Source of the DNA: Lepidodermella squamata
Taxonomy: Eukaryota > Gastrotricha
Direction: 5' to 3'
NCBI GenBank assembly: GCA_047495785.1
Contig: JBLDXI010000003.1
Span: forward strand, 4,030,001 to 4,094,000
DNA length: 64,000 nt
The position numbers were made by a program, and so were the translations under genes. Numbering within the stretch: position 1 is the first letter of the stretch; the number at the start of each line of letters is the position of its first letter. The notes under the pieces were generated by a model. It saw nothing but the letters and a program-made list of their open reading frames with translations, was not told where the DNA came from and made no database searches. Shown one piece after another: positions 13,255 to 23,479 of the stretch.

Positions 13255-14147
13255 TCAATTGGCTTTGAACCCATTTTTCTCTTCGCGTAACTTTCCCATG
13301 GCTGCAATCGGATCAGTACAACCCGTGTGCTTTTGGACCGGTTCAGTGTTAACACGCATGAATGGATTGGTCAACAGTTCTTCAGCAATCGATGACGGAA
13401 CAGTAAATTTACCAGATTCTCGAATTTTTGTGACCAATTCAACTTTTTTAGCAATGTCCGCGTTATTTGGTTCAACATGGCGGGCAAATTTCAAATTGCT
13501 TGCGGTATACTCATGGCCACAGAAAACTTTCGTCTCCTTCTTTAAAGACGCCAGTTTATCCATGAGGGCTGCATGCATTTGTTGAGCAGTACCCTCGAAG
13601 AATTTCCCGCACCCAGCGACAAATAAAGTATCCCCAGTGAATACGTTACTGTCGGCGTCGTTTGCAACGTGGTAGCAGATATGCCCACTGGTGTGACATG
13701 GGGTCGCCAAGCATTTAATAGTGAAGTCCCCGAGAGAGAAATGATCCCCATCCTTCACAATATTCGTGACTGCATCTACGCGTGAGTCACCGCCCAGAAT
13801 TGGGACGTCCGGTTTTAGCTCGTGGAATTTTTTGTTTCCACCAGCATGATCCCTGGTAGCAACAAATTGCACAGAACTATTTAAAAAGTCGCATATATTT
13901 ACCAGTGATGATGAGTTGTGAGAACATATTTCAGTTTCCAAGACGAGCCAATTTTCTCCAACTCTGCCAACAATTTGTCCGGCTCAACCGGGTCAACAAC
14001 TGCACAGACACCTTGTTTCTCGCAAGCGATAATGTACATGAAGTTATCTTCGAGAGCCAATACCGGCTTAACAAATAGGCTTTGGCTCATCTTGCTGGCA
14101 AAATTTCTGGTAAAACGCAGAGGTAGATCAAATAGTGGGAATTTCAT
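13255..14147 (-). CDS. HAGH: Hydroxyacylglutathione hydrolase (glyoxalase II)
   Basis: Two minus-strand exons (13903-14147 and 13255-13852) give 280 residues. The splice falls inside the metal motif and restores THHHWDHAGGN (residues 78-88), the metallo-beta-lactamase THxHxDH motif with ligands H79, H81, D83 and H84. Further ligand regions are TPCHTSGH, FTGDTLFVAGCGKFFEGT and FCGHEYT. It hydrolyses S-lactoylglutathione to lactate and glutathione. The first 20 residues (basic and hydrophobic, MKFPLFDLPLRFTRNFASK) look like a mitochondrial presequence, and a second Met (MSQSLFVKPV) would give the cytosolic form, as in other animals. Confidence 0.95.
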
Positions 14148-15029
14148 GCAACTATTTAATGAGGAATCCAATTACGGTTAGAAGATTCAAGTTAGGGGAA
14201 AAGACAGATGATAGAACGCAATATGGAACGTGGTAGGTTCCCATGCAAAACTAATCGCAGAAAGAATGGAGCAGAAAATGCATCCAATAGAGAACTCCAC
14301 ACCGGTGCCACACCCTTTCGAGTCAACTGATGATCGAGAATAGTGAAAAGGAAGATTCAATCGCCGAAGTCCAAGGTTCATTTTTCGTTGAAAATGGAAA
14401 ACTCGCTGCCATTGAAAATACTTGTCGTTTATTTAGTCGGAATTATTTTTCGGAATGTTAATAAAAAATAGCATAAAATGTAGATTTCAACAAAGCCCAT
14501 TATTTTCTGAAAAATAAAATAAAAAAGGCGGCTTTTTTGAAAACGAAATGCAAAAGATGCGCGAAGTAGGAACAGTCGGTCGGTATTCCGGGCGATTGGA
14601 ACGTCTTCTGCATTTACTGTCAATGGTGTTATGCTTACCTCTTAGCGTTTCATCTATCCTATCTATGCACCAGCATTATTAGCCGTTTTATACTCAGTGA
14701 CAATCCTAACACAGTTAAGGACAATCTAATTTTCTTCAAAAGAATAGTCAGGCGCCATCAGTACCAAAAAGCCATTGCAGTTCTCAGATGGACAATTGAC
14801 TTCGGCATATGCCCGATGGGTGATTGTGAAGTACTTTCAACTGACATGTTTGTAAAGATAAGAGCCATCTAGTCTATTATGACCCACTATGACCAATGGT
14901 GAATTAAGTTCGCTAGAGGGACCCAAGAGCCGTTTCAACAAGTGTCAGTTCGATGTCATCCCGCAGTGCCAACATTAAGCGAAATAAATATGGCAATAAG
15001 TCTGCTAGGGTTAACGCCGATAAACAAGT
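14148..15029. other. Intergenic sequence upstream of glyoxalase II
   Basis: No gene is supported. Short ATG frames occur on both strands (for example 14408 on + and a hydrophobic one at 14430-14520 on -) but they stop within 25 codons. The 5' edge of the LINE remnant cannot be placed exactly within 14.9-15.05 kb. Confidence 0.35.
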
Positions 15030-16190
15030 ATGGAGCGATTTCAATTTCTTTATCTCGTTACCGCTATTGGTTACCCGAGTGCTTCCGAAAAATCGTACGT
15101 GGTACAGTACGCAGACGACACAACAATATATTTTTCCGCAAAAAATGACTCCGAAGTCCAGGCCACACTGCAGAAGGACATAGACGAAGTTGTAAAATGG
15201 TTGGGCAGCAACTCACTGAAAGTAAACGGGAAAAAATCCCAATTGATGATTATCTCTTACAGTTCATCAGAACCAAAAATTGAAATCAAAATCGATGGGA
15301 AGAAAATCGATCAGACAAACTCGATGACATTGCTGGGCGTCATTTTAGATAACAAACTAATTTTCAATGACCATGTCGAAAAGGCATGTGCTAAGGCGAG
15401 AAAAGGGCTTTTCGCACTGAAATTAGCAGCGCAAAATGGCTTAAACCGAAATTGTCTCAAAGCCATGGCAAATGGGCTCATCTTTTCGCATCTGCATTAC
15501 TGCGACACAGTTGTCGGTGAGGCATGTGATACATCTTTGCAAAGAATGCAAAGCCTTCAAGATAGGGCTGTCCGTATAATCATGAACGCCCCAGATCATG
15601 CCGACGCTAAGGCCTTACGAAAAGAATTGGGATGGCTAGACCTAAAGGGCAAACGAGGCGTTCATTTAGCCACCTTAATGTATCGCTGTTTGGTCGACCA
15701 AGCCCCCAAGTCCGTACAATCTATTTTTTCAGCAAATCAGGCCATTCGGCAAACACGTGGTGCCCGACTGACATTCAAAATTCCCAACATGCGGCTGAAA
15801 ACGGGTCAGATTAGCCTCGCTTATCGGGGTCCTACTTTTTTTAACAAACTTCCTTTATACATACATTGTCCTTACCATCGTCCTATTGATATTCTTGCTT
15901 ATACTGAATTACCTCCGGCTTGTACTTGTGGATTTAATGCTTGCCACAGCGCGAACGCGTGCCGTCAAATTGTTTATAAACACCTGATTTCAATAACGGA
16001 TGAACGTGTATATAGCAAGCTGCTGTCGATCTCAAATAATTGTTAATTTTTGTACATCTGCTTGACTCTTGGATTCTGAACAGGACCGAATAGCCATGAC
16101 TTGTTGCTACCTTTTTTCTCATTGACAATTTTTTATAACCGAGCTCTCAACTGTGGGATAAATGCTCTTAAATAAATAAATAAATAAATA
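15030..16190 (+). mobile_element. 5'-truncated non-LTR retrotransposon (LINE), RT C-terminal part
   Basis: An open frame from 15030 to 16046 encodes the last third of a reverse transcriptase. It enters just before motif C, VVQYADDTTIYFSAK, and continues through the thumb-like LLGVILDNKLIFNDHVEKAC and the terminal RGPTFFNKLP typical of CR1/jockey-like elements. Endonuclease and RT motifs A and B are absent, so this is a dead 5' truncation. The 3' end finishes in an AAATA microsatellite (about 16168-16190), followed by two tandem copies of CGTCAGATTG. The uninterrupted frame suggests a fairly young insertion. The clade assignment is inferred. Confidence 0.88.
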
Positions 16191-16210
16191 CGTCAGATTG
16201 CGTCAGATTG
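16191..16210. repeat. Tandem pair of a 10-bp repeat at the LINE 3' end
   Basis: CGTCAGATTG occurs twice back to back directly after the LINE tail. No matching copy was seen at the 5' side, so it is not shown to be a target-site duplication. Confidence 0.7.
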
Positions 16211-16770
16211 CGATTTGACCAACATGAATAGAACGCTTTTTAATGAATAATATCGCCTCGAAACACATCACATTGCCGCTGAAAGAAGTTGATTCTGCGC
16301 TGGAGACGCATGATCACAGATCGTAGATGGACCTCCTACTAGCCTGTGTTGTAAACTGAAATAGACACGAGTTAAAGATAATGGGTGACTATGACTGATT
16401 TATGCTTGCCAAAAGTGGTGGCTGATTTTCATGATTGTTTCCGTGTATACCATGTGACGTATATATCTACGTGACGTGATTGCGGCTTTCCAACATGCGC
16501 TTCCGCAAGATACTTGATTATTGTTTTATTTAACACAAAAATGGCACTTTTAAAGTTCTCGTTGTGGAACCACTAATAATTGGTCGTTGTCCACCTGTCT
16601 GAGCTTTAACTGTCGCGAGGTTGAATATATCCTGTCTTGCATTGCTTGGCTTAAAATACTTCAATCTTACGACTGGAAGAAGAATATTTCGAGGTCAAGA
16701 AAAAATATTAATCCTGAAAACGTGGGTGGCGAAAAGTAAAAGTAAAAACGTTTCATTGCATTCGACTCAG
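16211..16770. other. Intergenic sequence, no gene seen
   Basis: This lies between the LINE tail and the small membrane-protein gene. An open frame runs into the gene from 16621 but lacks an ATG before 16771. Promoter elements cannot be assigned. Confidence 0.35.
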
Positions 16771-17195
16771 ATGCACTGGCGTTGGTCTGTTACCAGTCGC
16801 TTCGGCCCAGGTAATTCAGATGCTAGTCAAATTACTACAGAAATAAGCACGTTATACTACACCAGACGCCAGAGTTGATACTGAGTTTTGTCAATGATAA
16901 TTATACATACTGAGTTTGACGGGGTAAAACAGCTACCGTTAGTTCGTTATGTGCCCGAAATTTAACAGGGCTTGGTGCAGCAATAACGTATTTTTACTTT
17001 TTTATTTACCAACGACGTGGCCACAACCATCGATTCCTGACTTCAAATTACCCTAATCGGGCTCATGGAATCTCGCGACGACTACTGAGACACCCTTCCG
17101 AGAAAGCCCTTGAAAAGCTCGACAAAGCACAGCGTGAGCGACATCGTGCCGGAATTAGGGCACTCATTGTGAAGCCGGACGATCTTTTTCTCTGA
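16771..17195 (+). CDS. Small single-pass membrane protein, two exons, family unknown
   Basis: Exon 1 (16771-16810) begins ATG and ends CCCAG before a GTAATT donor. Exon 2 (16969-17195) follows a TTTAACAG acceptor. Phase 1 splicing gives 88 residues with one stop at 17193-17195. The product starts MHWRWSVTSRFGPG, has one hydrophobic segment (GLGAAITYFYFFIY, residues about 14-27), then a strongly basic soluble tail with an amphipathic charged helix (SEKALEKLDKAQRERHRAG) and the end LIVKPDDLFL. Size and layout resemble small mitochondrial or ER single-pass proteins, but I do not recognise a family. Neither exon forms a long frame alone. A SINE starts within about 30 bases of the stop. Confidence 0.6.
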
Positions 17196-17207
17196 AGATC
17201 CCGGACC

Positions 17208-17588
17208 ACAGTGGGAGCAAGTGGTCGAGCGGTCCAAGCACCTCACTGGCGGCGAAGAGGCACGGATTCAATCCCCAGAACCGCAACACCAATCATTCTT
17301 CTACGCATTGAATGTGGCGTTTCTGGGACCGTTAATCAAGCTGACAGGAAGACGTGTCGCCGACTACGGAGCCAAGGGCACAATCCTCGAGTGCGTACCT
17401 GCTGGTAACACCGCCAAGCAAATCCACCCGGTTTCCTCCCGCGCGGTGTAGGACGCCATTCACCGGCAATCAAGATATGGCTACTCAGCACACAAAGCCT
17501 GGGGACCATGGTTCGACCATCAACCATGGGAATAGTTGACTCATAAGCCTTGTGATGATGTCTCATACTCATACTCATACTCTTTATT
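17208..17588 (+). mobile_element. tRNA-derived SINE (forward copy)
   Basis: The head has RNA polymerase III promoter boxes of a tRNA Leu/Ser-like gene: A box TGGTCGAGCGG (17222-17232) and B box GGATTCAATCC (17264-17274), spaced as in tRNAs. A tRNA-unrelated body follows, ending in an ACTCAT-type repeat tail (about 17562-17585). Together these are the three parts of a classical SINE. Confidence 0.7.
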
Positions 17589-17888
17589 CATGCAAGTTGC
17601 CTTTCGACATTTAGCATTTGGTATCAGACATCATCACAAGGCTTAATAGTCAACTATTCACATGATTGCTGGTCGAATCATGGTCCCCATGCTTTCTTGC
17701 GTGCTGAGTAGCCATATCTTGATTGCCGGTGAATGGCGTCTTACACCGGAAGGGAGGAAACCGGGTGGATTTGCTTGGCGGTGTCGGATGGATTTACTTG
17801 TCGGTGTTACAAGCAGGTACGCACTCGAAGATTGTGACCCATGGCTGCGACACGTCTTCCTGTCAGCGTGATTTACCGTCCCAGAAAC
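17320..17888. repeat. Large imperfect inverted repeat formed by two SINE bodies
   Basis: The left arm (17320-17562) and right arm (17626-17888) are reverse complements with scattered mismatches, around a 63-base loop holding the SINE tail. The right arm has a roughly 20-30-base internal duplication (GGTGTCGGATGGATTTACTT) missing from the left. The right copy lacks the tRNA head. Transcripts across it would fold into a hairpin of about 240 bp. Confidence 0.85.
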
Positions 17889-18675
17889 TCGGGGTCTCAA
17901 AACTATTACGTCGGTTATTGGTAGGCTCAATTGATGCCTGAAAACCACCGACATTGCGCCCTCTTGTGGGGTCACCATTAAAACCTAACATATCCTCAAA
18001 AGCTGAAACAGAGAAGAGAGAAGTCAGCTGGTCGTTCCAAGCTGGAAACTGAAAGCTGCCCAAATAACTGCGGCAAAATTATAATTTTTTAAATTTGTAA
18101 TACAAATCTGCCTGAATTAGTATAATATTTTAGTTACAAATCAAATGCTTTTAGTAAAATTTTGAAATTGTTGCTTTGAGCGCTTTTCTGAAAATCGCAG
18201 TTCTGCGCGCGGTATGTAGAGTTTTGGCTCGATGTTCCAACCGTGGTTCGGTTTTTACGGAAGGCAAGAGTACTTGCACTTTGCGCATTGTGCATTTGTA
18301 CGATGCATTTTATATTCCGCAGTTATTTGCTTTGCTATTAGTTTTCTAATAGCTTCTTTTCATGCGGTTTCTTGTTTCGCGTTACCGACTTGCAACTTGA
18401 TGCTTCACGTTTGACGTACGTAGTAGACCGCAGACCTCCTTGACTCGTAAGTGTTTTTGTTGCGCCTAATGTGGTTATAGGTTTTTCATTTTTTTGGCGA
18501 AAATTAAATATATCTTGGTATTGGTTGAATACAATAGACGAATTTAATTACGCTTGTGACTTATTTCGGGTTTACCGACCTTGATATGCCGCATCATTTG
18601 TGATCGGTGAAGAATGTAAGTTGACCGATTTGACGTTAGTTCCAACGCCTAGTGTATACATTTTTTCACAGGAGT
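17889..18675. other. Upstream region of the PP2C-like gene
   Basis: No coding frame is supported. A GTAAGT donor after 18447 and an acceptor ending TTTCACAG at 18671 suggest a 5' UTR intron of the phosphatase gene. Confidence 0.45.
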
Positions 18676-20685
18676 ATGATAAGAGATGGTTGCTTTGGTG
18701 CAACGCCTCCGCCAATTCACTGGGCATCTGATCCTAGTGGCCTACCTGCAGAGGCACTTGGAAATTTGGACAATGAGATGATTAGTGCCTGCACTGGACC
18801 GGACACTGGTCTCAGAATGATTGAGCAGAAGGAAGCTCCAAACGGATTTGTTGAGTGGACAACTCGACCTAATCCATCAGATAAAGCTTTTGGAAATAGC
18901 ATTTCCCTTTACGAAGTATGCTTCCGATATCTTGAACGGTGAACGAGTTTTTATTAAACGAAATCTCTTTTTAGCAACACCCGCTCACTCGCCGCAGATC
19001 GGGTGACCCGATAGCCGACGCCTTTGCAGTTGTTTCTCGGCGAAATTCTTGCGTCATGGTAGTTGCCGATGGAGTCAATTGGGGCGAAAAGTCGATGCTT
19101 GCAGCTCGATGTGCTGTCTTTGGCAGCATTCGGTTCTTGGAAAAGATGATGTACACTAATAATGATTCTAATAATCACATCCCGCTGAAAACTTCCCGTC
19201 ATCTCGCGGTCCTACTTCGCGATGCTGTCACAGAGGCTCACAAGACTATTATTGAACACGGCGGAGGACTTACAAGTAAAATCTTTGTACTCGATGCGAC
19301 CAATTTTTCAATTCCTTATTGATTTAGCAATTTGTGCCTGTGCTGTCGTTCCTTTGTTTGCTCCGAAGCGATACGCCGTAGTCACCTGCAATGTCGGCGA
19401 CTCTCTGGGGTTTCTTTACAGTCGGAGATGGGGTGTTCGTGAAATAACTGCTGGATCAAGAAATCTTCAGGTAGTAATTACTATATTGTTTGTGTCTATG
19501 ATTAATTTGAAATAACTCTTAGGTGGAACGCAATATTCGTGATGCTCTTGGAGCTATCGGGCCTGTGAATGGAACGGATCCTGAACTTGGCAACCTCACT
19601 TGTTCCTACTGTCGATGCGATGAAGGGGACATTGTATTCCTGTTAGTTTACATTGTTTTAGTTATTCCTATATATTAAGCGTAGTATTATTTGTTTACCT
19701 TGTTGTCAATCTTGCTTATTATTGATTACACGAGCGATATGGCGATGTGTTTGCTAGCCTCAAGTGCTATATTGTGTATGGACTCATGTTTAAGAGCAAC
19801 TTTTTACTGAATTTCAGAACCAGCGACGGCGTATCAGACAATTTCGACCCGGTTGTTTGTCGGTTGGCTCGACCGCAAAATCATTCCTTCAAAGAAATAA
19901 TAGCGGAAGCTGCGGCAGCCGCAGCCGCAGAAGCAGCTCAGCAGAATAAAGCTAATGGAGCTAATGGTAACGGTAATGGTCATGTGAATGGCGATTCGAG
20001 GTCGGATGAAAATGCGCCAACCATTTTACCTCCCATACAAAACGGCAATGGACATCACGTAAAAAATATCCATTAATACTGTTTATTCAGCGTTTTGACG
20101 TCAATATTTAATTAATGGATTAGGGGTCGACTGACAATGTCTCTATATCGCCACCAAAGCCGCAATCTCTCCCTGACCTCGAACCTCTCGAAAGACACAT
20201 ATACTCATGTAAAGAAATGGAGCGAGTCATTTTGGAAGCTGAATTAGCTGTCGGGGCTCTGCCATCGGCGAAAGACGTTGTTAATGCGCTTCTGGATCAC
20301 GTTACTAATGTACTTGACGAAGATTTATCGCGTGATCTAGTCTAATTATGTGTCATTATTATCTTTGCAGAAAACTCAGTCAAAGCGGGCCATTTTGGAA
20401 GATCCTTTCTTGTATGAGCGTCTGAAACCGAGTGAAAGAAAACGCCGCGAGTCGGAAACGTCAGCCGCGTTGCACAAAGCCCCGGGGAAACTTGACCACG
20501 CGACAGTCGTGGCGTATGAAGTTGGTAAAACATCGGTGGCGCTCGAGACTTCGTCGACGAGCGGCGATGAGCGACCGACTTGTTCTGCGATGATGATCAG
20601 CATTGAAGAGTTGTTGAATGACAAAGACGAACGTCTCGCACCACTTGCTACAATAGCCGAAATAGAATTTGAAACTGTTTTGTGA
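18676..20685 (+). CDS. PP2C-like (PPM family) protein phosphatase
   Basis: Seven exons join in frame: 18676-18915, 18975-19275, 19328-19470, 19523-19641, 19818-20058, 20124-20309 and 20371-20685, giving 514 residues. PP2C metal-site motifs are present in order: VVADGVNWG (D at about 112), TCNVGDSLGF, FLTSDGVSDNFDP and KLDHATVVAYEVG. The first motif reads DGVN instead of the usual DGHGG, which matches the divergent PP2C-like subgroup rather than classic PP2C. Metal-ligand aspartates appear kept, so activity is plausible. An insert after the SDG motif is low-complexity (Ala-rich, then Asn/Gly repeats, residues about 290-350). The donor of exon 6 was chosen because it aligns LLDHVTN with KTQSKRAILED as in relatives. 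The substrate is unknown. Confidence 0.82.
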
Positions 20686-23093
20686 AATTGAGACTTTCAA
20701 ACTATTACTAACGATGATAAAAACTGCTCTTATTAATACCTATCAATTAAATTAAGATATCTTCCATCTTAGTTTTCTTCAAGGACTTGTCTTGCCTTGA
20801 CATTGTTCAAAATTTCAATAAATCCGCCTCATCCAACGAAATTGACCACGAATAGCCAAACCTTAACACATCTTCCTCAATGTTTTTTTTCTTGACGACG
20901 CTCACTTTATGTGAATTCGACTTTACGTGTCACTTATCACTATTATCTCATTCAAATCAAAACTTGCTGTCTGATCGCACTCATAAAACGCACCTTGGTG
21001 CTTGCCATTCATCATCAAGCCCCTACTCCTCATTTCTCTGATTACTGCAATGAGTTTTTATTTGCTGCGACTAATATAATGCGCCGTTCGATTGTTGTTA
21101 TAAATGTCACTTCCGCCCTTCACTTCGGACTTCATTTTATCGCTGCTCTGAAAGAAAGTTATATGCCGCTCACGATTTGTTCGCGTTAGCTAGCCGGCTC
21201 CCTAACGCAATGATGAAAAAAACGAGGGATTTATCGATTTTGAGTTTCGTCGCGCGCCCTCGTATGTGCCGTTTTCAGCCTAATACTACCACCACAATGC
21301 TAGTCAGAATTGGGTCGAGGGGCAGAATCCGAGTTGATGCACAATTCACTTATCGTTCAGCTCCGTGCTTCTCTCTCGTTGCTCTTTTCAAAAACCATCC
21401 TGCAGCTGCCGATATCATCTGTGTTTCATTGTTGTTGCAATAATAATAATAATAACGCGAATGTAATAGTAATACGGAATCTGTGTCTGTTGTTGTGTAT
21501 GCTATACAACAATTCACGCCTAGTTATGAGCGCGCGCGCATTTTTCGCAATCTTGATGCGCGCCATTTTTTCTTCTTGCTTGCGCCTAAATCGAGCGGGG
21601 AGATATGGGCGCATCTGTGCATTCCGCGTTGTTCGATAATATCATAATTCTCGCTAAAATATCGCCGATGAAGATTATTACGAGGAAGTGCTGTTGATAA
21701 AAATAATCGACTGTCGGCAGATGTCTAAAACCCTCTTCGCTCTCGATTATCAAGCGTGTTTCAGGGCGGCGAGACAGGCCTCGATCTACCTTCTTCACCT
21801 GCTGCTGTTTCTGTTTCTGCATTCAATGCGGCAGTGATAGATTGTTTTTGTTTTTGTTTTTCTTGTTTTGACGCTTCACGGATGAATGTTATACAGCGGC
21901 GGTTGATAACAAGAGTTTGTTGCATTTCCAGTGCAAAGTCTAAGCAAATGACTGATCAATAATTGTTTCTATCAAAACGCCTTATCCATCGCTGCACAAT
22001 CGTTGTTGACGTTTCGGCTGAAGTCCACATGTCTTTGCACGTTCACTACTAGTACTAATACCACTTTTCTTATTATGCAGCGCGAAACTATCGAACGCAA
22101 AAAATGAGTGCCGAGCGTGCTGTTGTGTGCCACGTCTGCCCTGGTCGTTGTCACAGAGAGAAAAATTATGCATATAATACGAAAAAAACAATAATTTCAC
22201 ACCTTGAGAACTCGTCAGCGCGATATTTATTTTACCACATGACCCGAAGGATGTAAAAAAGAAATGAAAAAACGTTGTTATTGAGCGAGAAAATGCTGAA
22301 GAATCGTCTATTTGGAAAATGATATATTATCAAATTATCAAATGAATAACTACATAATCAGAATTTTTTACTTATATATAAAATATATTTAACAATTTGT
22401 GATCTTCGCCAGAAATTTTGTATAAAACGAATCTATTGAGAGGGAGAGAAAACATAGTTGTTTGAGATGATATAATATCAATAATACTTATCTATTATTC
22501 AAAAAGAAATTATGATGAAAGGTTTATGTATATATAATTACGATTTTATGAAGAGTGTTTATTGCCCAGAGCTCATTATCATAATAGCACAAAAATAATG
22601 AACTGTAATTTCTATGAAAAGTTATTATATTCTGTTTACGAATTCACCAGAACTATTCAAGGGTGTTAATTTTACGGCATCCTCTAGCGCGGCTCTCCAT
22701 TATTTCTCTGTTTTTACGTGTGACGTGTCTCTCTCTCTCTCTCTTCATCTCGCTTTTCTGTCTCATTTTTACGTCAATTTTGTCATTTTCAATGACATTA
22801 TTATGGACCCTCGTTAGTCCATGAATGAAAACCATCAAGCGCAGTGAAGTCGTTGACGAGAATTAATAGTTCATAATTATGTGAATATAATGAAAAAAAA
22901 TTATCTCCTGAATATTTCTTTACGACGAGGATGATGTGTGGAAAAAACGGATTATTCGATCGCGTTGTTGTTGATGATAATGAAGAGAATTAACTAATAC
23001 AGAAGAAGCAATTGTTAATGACAAATAATAAAACAAAAATTCAATCTGTAACTGATTTTTTTGTGTATTTTCTTAGAAAACCAGCATTTAAAA
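20686..23093. other. Intergenic region, no gene seen
   Basis: An AATAAA near 20817 may end the phosphatase transcript. 21.2-22.1 kb is CGCG-rich and 22.2-23.0 kb is AT-rich with a CT repeat near 22727-22744. An acceptor ending TTTTCTTAG at 23076 lies just before the SF3B5 start and suggests a cis-spliced or trans-spliced leader. Confidence 0.45.
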
Positions 23094-23354
23094 ATGGGTG
23101 ACAGATATCACATTTTGTCGCAAATGGAGCATTTGCAGTCCAAGTACGTCGGTACCGGGCATGCAGATACAGCAAAATGGGACTGGATGGTGCAGCAACA
23201 TCGCGACACTTTGGCTTCATACGTTATGCACAACGATTTGTTGAGCTATTTGTCGATTGCCGAGAACGAAACGAAGGCGAGAATGCGGTTCAACTTGCTG
23301 TATCGCATGGTCTCGCCCTGCGGACCGCCGCCTGAAAAATCGCCGTTTGAGTAA
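23094..23354 (+). CDS. SF3B5: Splicing factor 3B subunit 5
   Basis: A single exon of 86 residues, exactly the family length. The signature MEHLQSKYVGTGHADTAKW (residues about 12-30) is nearly invariant across animals, and ENETKARMRFNL and CGPPPEKSP complete the match. It is a small component of the SF3b complex in the U2 snRNP, which recognises the branch site in the nucleus. The next gene, EXOC8, starts only 125 bases after this stop on the same strand, with an AATAAA (23403) and an acceptor-like TTATTATTAG (23460) in between. Confidence 0.97.
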   Translation: MGDRYHILSQMEHLQSKYVGTGHADTAKWDWMVQQHRDTLASYVMHNDLLSYLSIAENETKARMRFNLLYRMVSPCGPPPEKSPFE

Positions 23355-23479
23355 TATCCAGCTACTTATGTGTCTTTGTCTATTCGTTATCGATTCCTTT
23401 TTCAATAAATAACAATGCGCTCAACTGATTTTATTCGTGTCTGGTTCTCGTTATTATTAGGATTAATCGAATTATTGAG

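Noticed and set aside
17208-17290. A functional tRNA gene
   Set aside because: A and B boxes are present, but acceptor-stem pairing is poor and the sequence continues into a repeat body and tail, so it is a SINE head.
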